Made by a program: the position numbers and the translations under genes
Shown: positions 1 to 9,711 of the stretch, piece by piece
Layout of the letters: every line of letters begins with the position of its first letter
Numbering within the stretch: position 1 is the stretch's first letter
Source: Rhizobium sp. NXC14
Lineage (GTDB): Bacteria > Pseudomonadota > Alphaproteobacteria > Rhizobiales > Rhizobiaceae
Direction: 5' to 3'
DNA: 64,000 nucleotides
NCBI RefSeq assembly: GCF_002117485.1
Contig: NZ_CP021030.1
Location: 2,235,001 to 2,299,000 of the forward strand
The notes under the pieces: model-generated
What the model saw: the letters and a program-made list of their open reading frames with translations, nothing else
Database searches by the model: none
Told to the model about the DNA's origin: nothing

Positions 1-3
1 CTT

Positions 4-1086
4 ATGCGCGTTGATCTTTTCGATTTCGATCTGCCCGAGGAGCGCATCGCCCTGCGGCCCGCCGAGCCGCGCGACAGCGCACGCCTGCTCGTCGTGGACG
101 CAAAAGCGGCAAGCGCACTGTCGGACCATCGCGTTTCGGATCTGCCGTCATTTCTGCGCGCCGGCGACGCGCTCGTCTTCAACGACACGAAGGTCATCCC
201 CGCCCAGCTCGAGGGCATCCGCCATCGCGACGGCGCCGGCGGTCAGCAGGTCTCGGCAACGCTGCACATGCGCGTCGGTCCCAGCCGTTGGAAGGCATTC
301 GCCAAACCGGGCAAGCGCATCAAGGAAGGCGATCGCATCGCCTTCGGCCACAGCGGCGAAAGCTGCATGATCGGCTCGCTCGATGCGACGGTGGAGGAAA
401 AAGGCGAAGCGGGCGAAGTGACGCTCGCCTTCGATCTTTCCGGTCCGGTGCTCGACGAGGCGATCGCCGCCGTCGGCCATATTCCGCTGCCGCCCTATAT
501 CGCCGCCAAGCGCCCCGAGGACGAGCGCGACCGGGCCGATTACCAGACGATCTATGCCCGCGAGGAAGGCGCCGTTGCAGCCCCAACCGCCGGCCTGCAT
601 TTCACGCCTGGGCTGTTCGAGGCCCTGGACAGGGCCGGCATCGAACGCCATTTCGTCACGCTGCATGTCGGCGCCGGCACTTTCCTGCCTGTTAAGGCTG
701 ATGATACCGACGATCACAAAATGCATCTCGAAAGCGGCTATGTCAGCGCCGACGTCGCCGCGCGCTTGAATGCTGTGCGGGAAAGAGGCGGGCGCATCGT
801 CTGTGTCGGCACGACCTCGTTGCGGCTGATCGAGAGCGCCGCCGGGGAAAGCGGAGAGATCAAGCCCTGGGCCGGCGCCACCGGGATCTTCATCACGCCC
901 GGCTACCGCTTCAAGACGGTCGACATGCTGATGACCAATTTCCACCTGCCGCGCTCAACGCTGTTCATGCTGGTCTCGGCCTTCGCAGGCTTCGAAACCA
1001 TGCATGCGGCCTATGAACACGCGATTTCCACGGGCTACCGCTTCTACTCCTACGGCGACGCGAGCCTTCTTTTCCGGAAAGACTAG
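4..1086 (+). CDS. queA: S-adenosylmethionine:tRNA ribosyltransferase-isomerase
   Basis: Cytoplasmic enzyme of queuosine synthesis: it transfers and isomerises the ribosyl moiety of SAM onto 7-aminomethyl-7-deazaguanine in tRNA, giving epoxyqueuosine. The 360-residue length is normal. It opens with the family start ([19 protein letters not shown]) and has the conserved [13 protein letters not shown] block (about residues 190-202), [12 protein letters not shown] [11 protein letters not shown] and the C-terminal [13 protein letters not shown] motif. The stop codon abuts the tgt start with no gap, so the two are translationally coupled; Tgt supplies the substrate base for QueA. The start lies 3 nt into the window, so its promoter and ribosome binding site cannot be seen. 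Confidence 0.97.
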   Translation: MRVDLFDFDLPEERIALRPAEPRDSARLLVVDAKAASALSDHRVSDLPSFLRAGDALVFNDTKVIPAQLEGIRHRDGAGGQQVSATLHMRVGPSRWKAFAKPGKRIKEGDRIAFGHSGESCMIGSLDATVEEKGEAGEVTLAFDLSGPVLDEAIAAVGHIPLPPYIAAKRPEDERDRADYQTIYAREEGAVAAPTAGLHFTPGLFEALDRAGIERHFVTLHVGAGTFLPVKADDTDDHKMHLESGYVSADVAARLNAVRERGGRIVCVGTTSLRLIESAAGESGEIKPWAGATGIFITPGYRFKTVDMLMTNFHLPRSTLFMLVSAFAGFETMHAAYEHAISTGYRFYSYGDASLLFRKD

Positions 1087-2217
1087 ATGACAGAGAACTT
1101 CCAATTCACGCTCGAGAAGACCGATGCCGGTGCCCGTCTCGGTGAGATTTCCATGCCGCGCGGCGCGATCCGCACGCCGGCCTTCATGCCGGTCGGTACA
1201 GTCGGCACCGTCAAGGCCATGTATCTCGATCAGGTGCGGGAGACCGGCGCGGACATCATCCTCGGCAATACCTATCACTTGATGCTGCGACCCACAGCGG
1301 AGCGCGTCGCCCGCCTCGGCGGCCTGCACAAGCTGATCCGCTGGGAACATCCCATCCTGACGGATTCAGGCGGGTTCCAGGTCATGTCGCTCTCCGGCCT
1401 GCGCAAGCTCGACGAGCAGGGTGTCACGTTCAAATCGCATGTCGACGGCAGCCTGCATCATATGTCGCCGGAGCGCTCGATCGAGATCCAAGGGCTGCTC
1501 GGCTCCGACATCCAGATGCAGCTCGACGAATGCGTGGCGCTGCCGGCCGAACCGAAGGAGATCGAGCGCGCCATGGAAATGTCGCTGCGCTGGGCCGAGC
1601 GCTGCAAGGTGGCCTTCGGCGAGCAGCCGGGCAAGGCGATGTTCGGCATCGTTCAGGGCGGCGATATCCCGGCCCTGCGCATCCGTTCGGCCGAGGAACT
1701 CACCAAGCTCGGCCTCAAGGGCTATGCCGTCGGCGGTCTTGCGGTCGGCGAGCCGCAGGACGTGATGCTGAACATGCTGAAAGAGACGCTTCCGGTCCTG
1801 CCCGTGGAAAAGCCGCGTTACTTGATGGGCGTCGGCACGCCTGACGATATCCTCAAATCCGTCGCCCGTGGCATCGATATGTTCGACTGCGTCATGCCGA
1901 CCCGCTCCGGCCGCCATGGCCTGGCCTTCACCCGCCGCGGCAAGGTCAATATCCGCAATGCCCGCCATGCCGAGGATATGCGTCCGCTCGACGAACAATC
2001 GAATTGCCCGGCTTCGCGCGATTATTCGCGCGCCTATCTCCACCATCTCGTCCGCGCCAACGAAGCCCTCGGCGGCATGCTGCTCTCCTGGCACAATCTC
2101 GCTTATTATCAGGAACTGATGCAGGGCATCCGCAAGGCGATCGCCGAAGGCCGCTTCGCCGATTTCATGGCGGAAACGATGGAGGAATGGGCGAGAGGTG
2201 ATCTCGATCCCGTTTGA
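1087..2217 (+). CDS. tgt: tRNA-guanine transglycosylase (Tgt)
   Basis: Exchanges guanine-34 of GUN-anticodon tRNAs for preQ1, the step before QueA. The 376 residues carry [10 protein letters not shown] with the general-base Asp near residue 95, GGLAVGEP, and the nucleophile region [13 protein letters not shown] near residue 270. The ATG follows the queA stop directly. Oddity: the family zinc site is normally CxCxxC plus a His 26 residues later. Here the aligned positions read Ser305, Cys307, Ser310 and His336, so only one of three cysteines remains. The rest of the motif ([11 protein letters not shown]) is intact, so the alignment is secure. The enzyme is probably active, with altered or absent zinc binding. 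Confidence 0.96.
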   Translation: MTENFQFTLEKTDAGARLGEISMPRGAIRTPAFMPVGTVGTVKAMYLDQVRETGADIILGNTYHLMLRPTAERVARLGGLHKLIRWEHPILTDSGGFQVMSLSGLRKLDEQGVTFKSHVDGSLHHMSPERSIEIQGLLGSDIQMQLDECVALPAEPKEIERAMEMSLRWAERCKVAFGEQPGKAMFGIVQGGDIPALRIRSAEELTKLGLKGYAVGGLAVGEPQDVMLNMLKETLPVLPVEKPRYLMGVGTPDDILKSVARGIDMFDCVMPTRSGRHGLAFTRRGKVNIRNARHAEDMRPLDEQSNCPASRDYSRAYLHHLVRANEALGGMLLSWHNLAYYQELMQGIRKAIAEGRFADFMAETMEEWARGDLDPV

Positions 2218-2236
2218 TCGGCCGAACGCAGTTTGA

Positions 2237-2665
2237 TCAAATTCCCTTGCTGTCCGCATCCGGCATGATCTGAACGCCGTTGATCCGGTAGCTGCCGTCT
2301 GGCTGGCGCGTGACCTGATAGATCGCCGTCCAGTCCTTGCCATCGCGTCCTGAGATCAGAACTTCGTGGTAGATCAGCGCGCCATTATCGATCGAGCGGC
2401 TGCGGCCGAAGGCGTAATTGCCGGGGTGATAGACCGGTTCGTAGCTCTTCTTCACCATGGCGAAGAACAGGTTCTTGTCGGGATACATCGCCTTGATGCC
2501 GGGGGCGGCGAAGGAATAGGCGGTTTCGGCATCGTCCTTGAGGAAGGCTTTGATCTGTTCCTCGATCATCGTTCGCGTGGTGTCGATCGGATCTTCGGCA
2601 TGGGCCGAGAGAGGAGAGAGGGCGGACGCGGCACACAGAATGAGAACTGCGAGAAAGGCGCGCAT
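2237..2665 (-). CDS. Secreted DUF4864-like protein
   Basis: A 142-residue protein with a clear Sec signal peptide (MRAFLAVLILCAASALSPL, cleavage after AHA near residue 24) and a small SnoaL/NTF2-like alpha-beta body (KAFLKDDAETAYSFAAPGIK, YPDKNLFFAMVKKSYEPVY). This pattern matches DUF4864. Function is unknown; it is probably periplasmic. The start at 2665 is chosen because the signal peptide begins there; longer readings run into a shadow of the ketosynthase gene. It lies 82 nt downstream of that gene on the same strand. Confidence 0.85.
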   Translation of the reverse strand: MRAFLAVLILCAASALSPLSAHAEDPIDTTRTMIEEQIKAFLKDDAETAYSFAAPGIKAMYPDKNLFFAMVKKSYEPVYHPGNYAFGRSRSIDNGALIYHEVLISGRDGKDWTAIYQVTRQPDGSYRINGVQIMPDADSKGI

Positions 2666-2747
2666 GGATTGATCTCCGGCTCCATCGGGGAGCGAGCCCC
2701 CGATAGAGCGGAAGTGTAAGCGAATTTCAGCACAAGGAAAACGGACT

Positions 2748-4013
2748 TTACGACCAGCGCCGGAAGAGGGCGCTGGCATTGACGCCGCCGAAGCCGAAGC
2801 CGTTGGTGATGGCATAGTCCGTGGCAAGCGGCCGCGCCGTCTTGCCGACGATGTCGATGCCGTCGGCGGCCGGATCGGCTTCGTTGAGGTTGCGGGTCGG
2901 CGGCGCGATCTGGTCGCGCAGCGCAAGAATGGTGAAGATTGCTTCCAACCCGCCCGCAGCGCCGAGCAGATGGCCTGTCGCCGACTTCGTCGCGCTGACG
3001 GCAATGGCGCCATTGCGGCCGAAGATCGTGCCGATCGCAGCGATCTCGCCTCTGTCACCGACCGGTGTCGACGTCGCGTGCGCGTTGAGGTGCCTGACCT
3101 CCGAGGCCGGAATCTTCGCCTGCCTGAGTGCCGCCACCATCGCCCGGCGCGCGCCGTCGCCATCTTCGGGACCTGCGGTCATGTGGTAGGCATCCGCCGC
3201 CGTGCCGTAGCCGACGAGTTCCGCAAGTGGTGTCGCCCCGCGGGCCAGCGCGTGGGCGAGCGTTTCAATGACCAGGATGCCGGCGCCTTCGCCCATGACG
3301 AAACCGTCGCGTGCCGTGTCGAAGGGCCGCGAAGCCAATTCCGGCGTCTCGTTGAAGCCGGTGGACAGCGCACGCGCGGCGGCAAAGCCGCCGAGGCTAA
3401 CCTTGTCGATGCAGGCCTCGGCACCGCCGCAGATCGCCACATCGGCTTCGCCGGAGCGGATCAGCCGCGCCGCATCACCGATCGCCTGAACGCTGGCGGC
3501 ACAGGCCGTCACCGGCGCGCCGAGCGGCCCCTTGAAACCATAGCGGATGCTGACTTGGCCGGCGGCGAGGTTGACGAGGAAGGAGGGCACGGTGAAGGGC
3601 GATAGCCGCCGCACGCCCCGCGTCTCGCCGATCCGCACCGCTTCGGCGATTGCAGGAAAGCCGCCGACGCCCGAAGCGATGATCGTTGCGGTGCGTTCAC
3701 GGCAACCTTCGTCGGTCGGCGTCCAGCCGGCCTGCTTCACAGCTTCCTCCGTCGCTGCCATCGCGAACTGGATGAAGCGATCCATCTTCTTCTGGTCTTT
3801 CGGCGTGATCGAGCGGTCGGGATCGAAGCCGGCCTGCGCGTCCTCGGCCATGCCAGGAACGACACCGCCTACCTTGGCCGAGAGCTCGCCGACAACATCG
3901 TCCGGGAGCACCCTGAGACCGGAGGTGCCGTCGACGAGACGTTTCCAGGCAGGTTCGACGCCGGTGCCGAGTGGCGAGACAAGTCCCATGCCGGTGACAA
4001 CGATGCGATCCAT
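2748..4013 (-). CDS. 3-oxoacyl-ACP synthase II-like (FabF family)
   Basis: Condenses acyl-ACP with malonyl-ACP in fatty-acid elongation or a specialised acyl pathway. The 421 residues begin MDRIVVTGMGLVSPLG and hold the KAS II triad: Cys in VTACAASVQ (about residue 170), His in NAHATSTPVGD (about 310) and His in SATKSATGHLLGAAG (about 345). The cysteine context CAAS differs from the common CATG, which fits a secondary ketosynthase rather than the main FabF. The start at 4013 has GAGAGG upstream. It follows the HxlR regulator by 13 nt on the same strand, so it is probably co-transcribed with that regulator; no acyl carrier protein lies next to it. Confidence 0.85.
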   Translation of the reverse strand: MDRIVVTGMGLVSPLGTGVEPAWKRLVDGTSGLRVLPDDVVGELSAKVGGVVPGMAEDAQAGFDPDRSITPKDQKKMDRFIQFAMAATEEAVKQAGWTPTDEGCRERTATIIASGVGGFPAIAEAVRIGETRGVRRLSPFTVPSFLVNLAAGQVSIRYGFKGPLGAPVTACAASVQAIGDAARLIRSGEADVAICGGAEACIDKVSLGGFAAARALSTGFNETPELASRPFDTARDGFVMGEGAGILVIETLAHALARGATPLAELVGYGTAADAYHMTAGPEDGDGARRAMVAALRQAKIPASEVRHLNAHATSTPVGDRGEIAAIGTIFGRNGAIAVSATKSATGHLLGAAGGLEAIFTILALRDQIAPPTRNLNEADPAADGIDIVGKTARPLATDYAITNGFGFGGVNASALFRRWS

Positions 4014-4026
4014 GCTATTTTCCTCT

Positions 4027-4533
4027 CTATGCGTCGATACCGAGATACCAGGCGCGCATGCGGGCGATCCGCGCACGCACCTCGTCATCGGCGGCTGGTC
4101 CAGGGAGCAGGCTGGTGTTTTCGGGCGTTACTTCTTCGCCGGTCCGTGCGTCCACAAGCACCGTCTCGCGCGCTTTGCCGGAAGCGGCGTCGCTGAGCAG
4201 AAAGGCGAGATCCTCTTCGGGAATGTGCCGGCTTCCCCAGGAAAACAGCGCCATCAACACCGGAAAGAAATCGCGGCCCTTCTTGGTCAGCACATATTCG
4301 TAGCGGGCAGGGCGCTGCTGGTAGAGCCGTCGTTCGAACAGGCCCTGGTCCGTCAGATGTTTTAGACGCCGCGTCAGGATGTTCGGGGCCACACCGAGGC
4401 TTTTCTGAAACTCGTCGAAGCGCGACAGCCCCTGGAAGGCGTCGCGCAGAATCAGGATGCTCCACCAGTCGCCGACGCTGTCGAGCGCGCGCGCCGCCGG
4501 GCATTTGAATTGGCCGAAACTTGTCCGCTGCAT
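4027..4533 (-). CDS. HxlR family transcriptional regulator
   Basis: A 168-residue winged-helix regulator. It starts MQRTSFGQFKCPAARALD, the usual HxlR N-terminus, with a Cys at residue 10 in the position where redox-sensing members carry one. The winged helix follows (WSILILRDAFQG, LGVAPNILTRRLKHL, YEYVLTKKG). The C-terminal 50 residues form an extra segment rich in Asp and Glu. The start is put at 4533 on family grounds; an in-frame ATG pair at 4566 would push the gene across a palindrome (4541-4557) that may be its own operator. It likely controls itself and the ketosynthase downstream. Confidence 0.9.
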   Translation of the reverse strand: MQRTSFGQFKCPAARALDSVGDWWSILILRDAFQGLSRFDEFQKSLGVAPNILTRRLKHLTDQGLFERRLYQQRPARYEYVLTKKGRDFFPVLMALFSWGSRHIPEEDLAFLLSDAASGKARETVLVDARTGEEVTPENTSLLPGPAADDEVRARIARMRAWYLGIDA

Positions 4534-4540
4534 GGCAGAT

Positions 4541-4557
4541 GTCACTACAGGAGTGAC
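4541..4557. promoter_or_regulatory. Inverted repeat upstream of HxlR gene
   Basis: GTCACT-ACAGG-AGTGAC, perfect 6-nt arms with a 5-nt spacer, sits 8 nt before the preferred HxlR start. HxlR proteins bind short palindromes as dimers and many regulate themselves, so this is a reasonable operator candidate. No footprint data are available. Confidence 0.45.
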
Positions 4558-4574
4558 TATCATCATGCAAGCTA

Positions 4575-4868
4575 CTATCTGGCGCTGCTTTCGAAAAAGC
4601 GGGCGAGCAGGATGCCGGTGAGGAGCATGCCGGCCGCGGCAAAGATCGTATCGCCCGGAGTGCCGATGTAGAGCGGCCCGATATTGGCAAAGAGCAGGAA
4701 GGCGATGAGGAAGTTGGCCCAGCCCCATATGACATTCACCGTCGGCGAACTTGGATTGGCGAATGGGGTGCGGAAGGGCCGGCCGCTGACGCCATTGACG
4801 AAATGCGGGATGCCGTTGGCCAGAAATGCCGCGGCGATGAAATGGGTGATGTAGGCAATCCAGGGCAA
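4575..4868 (-). CDS. Small conserved membrane protein
   Basis: Unrecognised protein of about 97 residues with three hydrophobic segments (ITHFIAAAFLANGIPHF, VIWGWANFLIAFLLFA, TIFAAAGMLLTGILLA). Start choice: TTG at 4868 is preceded by AGGAG with 6-nt spacing, while the ATG at 4922, 18 residues upstream, has no Shine-Dalgarno sequence. Mature topology is inner membrane. It is upstream of the HxlR gene on the same strand with a 41-nt gap, so both could lie on one transcript. No function assigned. Confidence 0.65.
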   Translation of the reverse strand: MPWIAYITHFIAAAFLANGIPHFVNGVSGRPFRTPFANPSSPTVNVIWGWANFLIAFLLFANIGPLYIGTPGDTIFAAAGMLLTGILLARFFESSAR

Positions 4869-4950
4869 AGGCTTCTCCTGATCTGCACGAGTGGCGTCAA
4901 AGGAGAATGTGGCCGGGATCATCCGGCCGGCAAGAGGAGGTTATGGCTGC

Positions 4951-5139
4951 TTAGACGAAGCCGAGCGGCAGTTTTTCCAGTTTTCTGTCGGCGCCGTAAT
5001 CGCGTTCATGCGGCGAGCGACGGCGGTCGTCGCGGAGCGATGAAAGGTCGATGCGGTTTTCGGCGAAGATCCCGTCGGGATAGGTGCCGGTATCATGGCA
5101 ATCGGCGTCGATCTTTGGCGCAAGGATTTTCAGTATCAT
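4951..5139 (-). CDS. Small hypothetical protein, 62 aa
   Basis: Short reading frame beginning MILKILAPKIDADCHDTGTY with a strong ribosome site (GGAGGA, 6-nt spacing), which is the main support. The sequence is polar, rich in Asp and Arg (LSSLRDDRRRSPHERDYG), with no signal peptide or membrane segment. It is divergent from the 131-residue gene at 5348, sharing a 208-nt AT-rich intergenic region with it. Function unknown. Confidence 0.55.
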   Translation of the reverse strand: MILKILAPKIDADCHDTGTYPDGIFAENRIDLSSLRDDRRRSPHERDYGADRKLEKLPLGFV

Positions 5140-5332
5140 CGAGGTTCCTCCACGGCGCAGCAACAACACTCGGAAAGGCCGCATGGTTCCAATGATAAGC
5201 CCCGAATTATTAATAAATTAACCATAAATACAGGCGAATTATCAGCGGATCTCACCCTCGGCGCGCCACGCATCGCGTTGAAGTGGCGTTGTCGTGGAAC
5301 TCCTGATGCTGATCGCCGTTGGTTTGGCATGA

Positions 5333-5743
<411 letters not shown>

Positions 5744-5930
5744 TCCCCACCCAATCAGCAGATGGGCCGGCTCCCAGTTCGGGAGGCGGCCTGCGGCTGT
5801 GTGACAGATTGATGTCAAAACTGAAAAACAGCTGAAAACGCAGATGTCTGATTGACATGGGAGCCCTCTAGAGAGGCCCCGAGAAGGGAGCGTCCGGGAG
5901 ACGCTTCCGAGGTTCTCGGAGACGCGCCCC

Positions 5931-6761
5931 ATGAAAATCATTCAGATCACCGACACGCATTTCAGCCCCGGCAAGCCGCATTTCAACGGCAATTGGGCAC
6001 CGCTCTTGAGCTGGATCGAAGAGACCGACGCCGATCTGATCGTCCATACAGGTGACCTCACCGTCGACGGCGCCGACAAGGACGAGGACATCATCTTCTC
6101 GATGGATCTCATGCGCCAGGTATCGATCCCGATGCTGATCGTTCCCGGCAATCATGATGTCGGGCACCTCAAGGGTTCGGACCAGCCCGTCAATGCCGAG
6201 CGGCTCGCCCGCTGGCGCAGCCTTGCCGGTGACGATCGCTGGCTGGAGGATGCGGCCGGCTGGCGCTTCATCGGATTGAATTCGCTGCTTCTCGGCCATG
6301 AAGATGATGAGGAGGAGGCGCAGTTCGAGTGGCTCGAGCGGGCGCTTGCGGATCGCGCCGCGCGGCGCGTGGCACTCTTCGCGCATAAGCCTCTGTTCGT
6401 CGATGCGCCCGATGAAGGCGATACCGGCTACTGGAGCGTTCGCCCGGCTCAGCGCCGGCGGCTTTATGATCTGATATCGGCCCATGACGTCGCGCTGTTT
6501 GCCAGCGGCCACCTTCACTGGGCCTGGCAGGGTCGTGTCGACAATACCCAGCTGACCTGGGGCCCTTCGGCTGCCTTTATCATCGACAGGATGGAGCGGG
6601 AGATGCCGGGCGAGCGCCTGATCGGCGCCGTCGTTCACGAGTTCGATACGTCGGTCGCAAGCGCGATAGTCGCCGTTCCCGGCATGACCGCGCATGTGCT
6701 CGACGACGTCGTCCACGAGGTCTATCCCCAGGCGGTCAAGCAGCGGGAACCGGTGGAATGA
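5931..6761 (+). CDS. Class III phosphodiesterase (CpdA/GpdQ-like metallophosphoesterase)
   Basis: Dimetal phosphoesterase of 276 residues. All five metal-binding blocks are present: ITDTHF (D8, H10), HTGDL (about residue 43), PGNHD (about 71), AHKPLF (about 155) and SGHLHW (about 194). This family includes cAMP phosphodiesterase CpdA and glycerophosphodiesterase GpdQ; sequence alone does not decide between them. The stop overlaps the start of the ABC ATPase by 4 nt (ATGA), making it the first gene of a five-gene transporter operon. Because the importer looks UgpB-like, a role in cleaving imported glycerophosphodiesters is a good inference. Confidence 0.88.
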   Translation: MKIIQITDTHFSPGKPHFNGNWAPLLSWIEETDADLIVHTGDLTVDGADKDEDIIFSMDLMRQVSIPMLIVPGNHDVGHLKGSDQPVNAERLARWRSLAGDDRWLEDAAGWRFIGLNSLLLGHEDDEEEAQFEWLERALADRAARRVALFAHKPLFVDAPDEGDTGYWSVRPAQRRRLYDLISAHDVALFASGHLHWAWQGRVDNTQLTWGPSAAFIIDRMEREMPGERLIGAVVHEFDTSVASAIVAVPGMTAHVLDDVVHEVYPQAVKQREPVE

Positions 6762-7939
6762 GCGCGCTCTCGCTTCGCGGCATCACCAAGTCTTTCGCTG
6801 GCAACCAGATCCTCAATGGCGTCAGCCTCGATATCGGCGCCGGCGAATTCATCGCGCTGGTGGGGCCCTCCGGCTGCGGCAAGAGCACGCTCCTGCGCGT
6901 GCTTGCCGGCCTCGACCACGCCGACCGGGGCGAGATCCTGATCGGCGGGAAAGATATGTCCGGCGTGGCAGCCGCCGACCGCAACATCGCGATGGTTTTT
7001 CAATCCTACGCCCTCTATCCGCATCTGACGGCCTCTGAAAACATCGCCGTGCCCCTGGCGATGCGCCGGCTGTCGACGACGCAGCGGCTGCCCCTCATAG
7101 GCTCGTTGATGCCGGGCCAGCGCGCCACCTGCGCGGCGATCGCCCGCGACGTCCGGGAAATGGCGACATCACTCAAGATCGAACACTTGCTCGACCGCAA
7201 GCCCGGCCAGATGTCCGGCGGACAGCGCCAGCGTGTGGCGCTCGCCCGCGCCATGGTGCGCCGGCCGAGCATTTTCCTGATGGACGAGCCGCTGTCCAAT
7301 CTCGACGCGAACCTGCGCGTCCATGCCCGTGGCGAGATCGTCGACCTTCATCGCCGCGCCGGTGTGCCGACGCTCTACGTCACCCATGATCAGGCGGAAG
7401 CGCTGTCGATGGCGGATCGCGTCGCTGTGATGATGGGCGGCCGGTTGCTGCAGATTGCAAGCCCTGAGGTCATCTACGACGATCCCGCCCATATCGAGGT
7501 CGCCCGCTTCATCGGCCAGCCGCGCATCAATCAATTGCCGGCGGAAGCCGAAGACGGTGTAATTTCCTTTGGCGACCTGCGGCTGCCGCTGAAAAACCCG
7601 CCTGCCGGCAAGATGCCAGTCACGCTCGCCATTCGCCCCGAGTTCGTCTCTCTCGATCGCAACCGCCAGGACGGGCTTGCCGCCCGGATCGAGCGCGTCG
7701 AGTTCCTGGGATCGGAGGTCATCCTCTATTGCCGCCTCGATGCGATCGGCGAGACCGTAATTGCCAAGGTTCAGCCGCCAGAAGCCGCAGGCCTCGCCGC
7801 CGGTGATCCGGTCGGGCTGCGGCTCGACACAGGCCGGATCATGGCCTTCGCCGAGGATGGTAGACGGCTGGCTGCTCGCGCCGGGGCCGGCAATGGGCTC
7901 GCCGCAGGCGATATCGCGCGGGAGAGGGCGCATGGCTAG
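6758..7939 (+). CDS. ABC transporter ATP-binding protein (UgpC/MalK type)
   Basis: The 393-residue ATPase energises the importer at the inner membrane. Walker A GPSGCGKST is at residues 36-44, Q-loop VFQSYALYPH near 87, signature SGGQRQRVALARA near 152, Walker B FLMDEPLSNLD near 172 and H-loop YVTHDQAEAL near 207. A TOBE/OB regulatory region follows, with LAIRPEFVSL. Between Q-loop and signature there is an insertion (QRLPLIGSLMPGQRATC) longer than in typical UgpC. The start overlaps the phosphodiesterase by 4 nt and the end overlaps the permease start by 8 nt. Confidence 0.95.
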   Translation: MSALSLRGITKSFAGNQILNGVSLDIGAGEFIALVGPSGCGKSTLLRVLAGLDHADRGEILIGGKDMSGVAAADRNIAMVFQSYALYPHLTASENIAVPLAMRRLSTTQRLPLIGSLMPGQRATCAAIARDVREMATSLKIEHLLDRKPGQMSGGQRQRVALARAMVRRPSIFLMDEPLSNLDANLRVHARGEIVDLHRRAGVPTLYVTHDQAEALSMADRVAVMMGGRLLQIASPEVIYDDPAHIEVARFIGQPRINQLPAEAEDGVISFGDLRLPLKNPPAGKMPVTLAIRPEFVSLDRNRQDGLAARIERVEFLGSEVILYCRLDAIGETVIAKVQPPEAAGLAAGDPVGLRLDTGRIMAFAEDGRRLAARAGAGNGLAAGDIARERAHG

Positions 7940-8855
7940 CGTCGTTTCCGTGGGCGTAGTTGGCGATCCCGCCGTTGCGAATCGGCGCAGCGAGGCCCGC
8001 ATCGCCTGGATGCTGGTGCTGCCGGCGATCGTTCTCCTTTTGCTCTTCGTGCTTTTGCCGGTCGCGGCTGTCATCCTCCTCGGCTTTACCGATTTCGAAC
8101 TCGGTTACGGTAAGTTCCGCTTCGTCGGCTTCGAGAATTACGCGCATCTGATCACCGACCGTACTTTCCGCAAGTCGCTGTGGAATACGACGGTCTACAC
8201 GGCGATCGTCGCGCCCGTCTCAATCCTTCTCGGCCTCGGTATCGCCATGCTGATCGAGAGCGAAACGGCGGCGCGCAGCTTCTTTCGCACCGCTTATTTC
8301 CTGCCGGTCGCCTCACTGATCGTCGCTATGGCAACTGTCTGGCAATATATGTTTCATCCGACGATCGGACCCATCAACGCACTTCTTGCATTGACGGGAT
8401 TGCCCGGTCCGAACTGGCTGGGCAGCTCCGGCACGGTACTTTACAGCCTCTCGATCATCGGCGTCTGGCAGTCGGCCGGCTTCAACATGGTGCTGTTCCT
8501 GGCCGGGCTCACCGCAATCCCGCGCGAGCTTTATGCGGCAGCCGAAGTGGATGGCGCCAGATCCGCCCTCGATCGCTTTCTGCTCGTCACCTGGCCGATG
8601 CTCGGACCGACGACGCTCTTTGTCATCACGATCAGCATCACCAACGCTGTGAAGGTCTTCGAGACGGTCAAGACGCTGACGGAAGGCGGCCCGAACAAGG
8701 CGTCGGAGGTGCTGCTCTTTACGATCTACCAGGAAGGTTTCGTCTACCTGCGCGTCGGCTACGCCTCGGCGATGACCGTCGTCTTTCTCCTGATTCTCGT
8801 GGTGCTGATGTTCCTGCAGTACCGCATCCTCGATCGCCGGGTGCATTACACATGA
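7932..8855 (+). CDS. ABC transporter permease 1 (UgpA/MalF-like)
   Basis: Inner-membrane permease of 307 residues with six predicted helices; the first is WMLVLPAIVLLLLFVLLPVAAVILLG. The EAA cytoplasmic loop reads ELYAAAEVDGARSALDRFLLVTWPML, the contact for the ATPase. The ATG at 7932 is chosen because it gives a normal MalF-like N-terminus; longer readings are shadow sequence of the ATPase gene. It ends in a 4-nt overlap with permease 2. Confidence 0.93.
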   Translation: MASVVSVGVVGDPAVANRRSEARIAWMLVLPAIVLLLLFVLLPVAAVILLGFTDFELGYGKFRFVGFENYAHLITDRTFRKSLWNTTVYTAIVAPVSILLGLGIAMLIESETAARSFFRTAYFLPVASLIVAMATVWQYMFHPTIGPINALLALTGLPGPNWLGSSGTVLYSLSIIGVWQSAGFNMVLFLAGLTAIPRELYAAAEVDGARSALDRFLLVTWPMLGPTTLFVITISITNAVKVFETVKTLTEGGPNKASEVLLFTIYQEGFVYLRVGYASAMTVVFLLILVVLMFLQYRILDRRVHYT

Positions 8856-9685
8856 CGGGCGCTTTTTCCCTCGGCCGCATCATTCGCCTGACGCTGCTTT
8901 CCCTGGGCGCAATTATCTTCCTTTCGCCCTACGTCTTCATGATTTCGGCGGCAGGCAAGGCGCAGAGCGATATTTTCACCTCGTCGCTGTCGCTGATTCC
9001 GGCGCATCTCACCTATGCGGAGAACTTCGCCAAGGCGCTGAGCCGGGTGCCGATGGCGCAGCTTCTGTGGAACGGCGTCGTCGTCTGTGGGCTGATCTTC
9101 TTCTTCCAGGTGCTGGTGGCGATCCCTTGCGCCTATGCCATGGCGAAGCTGCGCTTCGCCGCCGCCCGGGCCATGATGGCGCTGGTCATGCTCGGTCTGC
9201 TGGTGCCGATCCATGCGACTGCCTTGCCACTCTATGTCGCCTTCAACCGCGCCTCGCTGCTCAACGGCTACGCCGCCCTCGTTGCGCCCTTCACCATCTC
9301 GGTCTTCGCGATCTTCATGTTCCTGCAGATCTTCCGCGCCATGCCGGATGATCTCATCCATGCCGCGCGTCTCGACGGAATGTCGGAACTTGGCATCGTT
9401 TGCCGCGTCATCGTGCCGAATGCCTGGCCGGCCGTTACTGCCTTCGCCATCTTCTCGGTCGTCGCGCATTGGAACGATCTCTACTGGCCGCTGGTCGTCA
9501 TCAGCAAGCAGGACTACGCCACGCCGCCACTCGGGCTGATGTATTTCCGCGCCGCCGAGGCCGGCGACGATTACGGCGCGCTGATGGCCGCGACCCTCAT
9601 CATTACCCTTCCCCTCGTTGCCGCCTTCCTGCTTGCGCAGAAGCGTTTCGTCGAGGGTATCACCATGACCGGTCTCAAAGGCTGA
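8852..9685 (+). CDS. ABC transporter permease 2 (UgpE/MalG-like)
   Basis: Second permease, 277 residues, beginning MTGAFSLGRIIRLTLLSLGA with helix 1 following. It has the MalG-type periplasmic loop and the EAA loop DDLIHAARLDGMSELGIVCRVIVPNAWPA near residue 170. It pairs with permease 1 to form the pore. ATGA overlap with the gene before; 26 nt separate it from the binding-protein gene. Confidence 0.93.
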   Translation: MTGAFSLGRIIRLTLLSLGAIIFLSPYVFMISAAGKAQSDIFTSSLSLIPAHLTYAENFAKALSRVPMAQLLWNGVVVCGLIFFFQVLVAIPCAYAMAKLRFAAARAMMALVMLGLLVPIHATALPLYVAFNRASLLNGYAALVAPFTISVFAIFMFLQIFRAMPDDLIHAARLDGMSELGIVCRVIVPNAWPAVTAFAIFSVVAHWNDLYWPLVVISKQDYATPPLGLMYFRAAEAGDDYGALMAATLIITLPLVAAFLLAQKRFVEGITMTGLKG

Positions 9686-9711
9686 CCGGCTTCAACCCAG
9701 GAGAACGAGCG

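Noticed and set aside
148..945. 265-residue minus-strand ORF
   Set aside because: Antisense shadow of queA; Arg/Gly/Asp-rich, no start context or family motif.
4534..4566. Upstream ATG pair for the HxlR gene
   Set aside because: Would add residues that do not fit the family start MQRTSF and would read through the palindrome.
5766..5790. GC-rich hairpin after the FPASDP-motif gene
   Set aside because: A stem with one mismatch and no T-tract; too weak to call a terminator.
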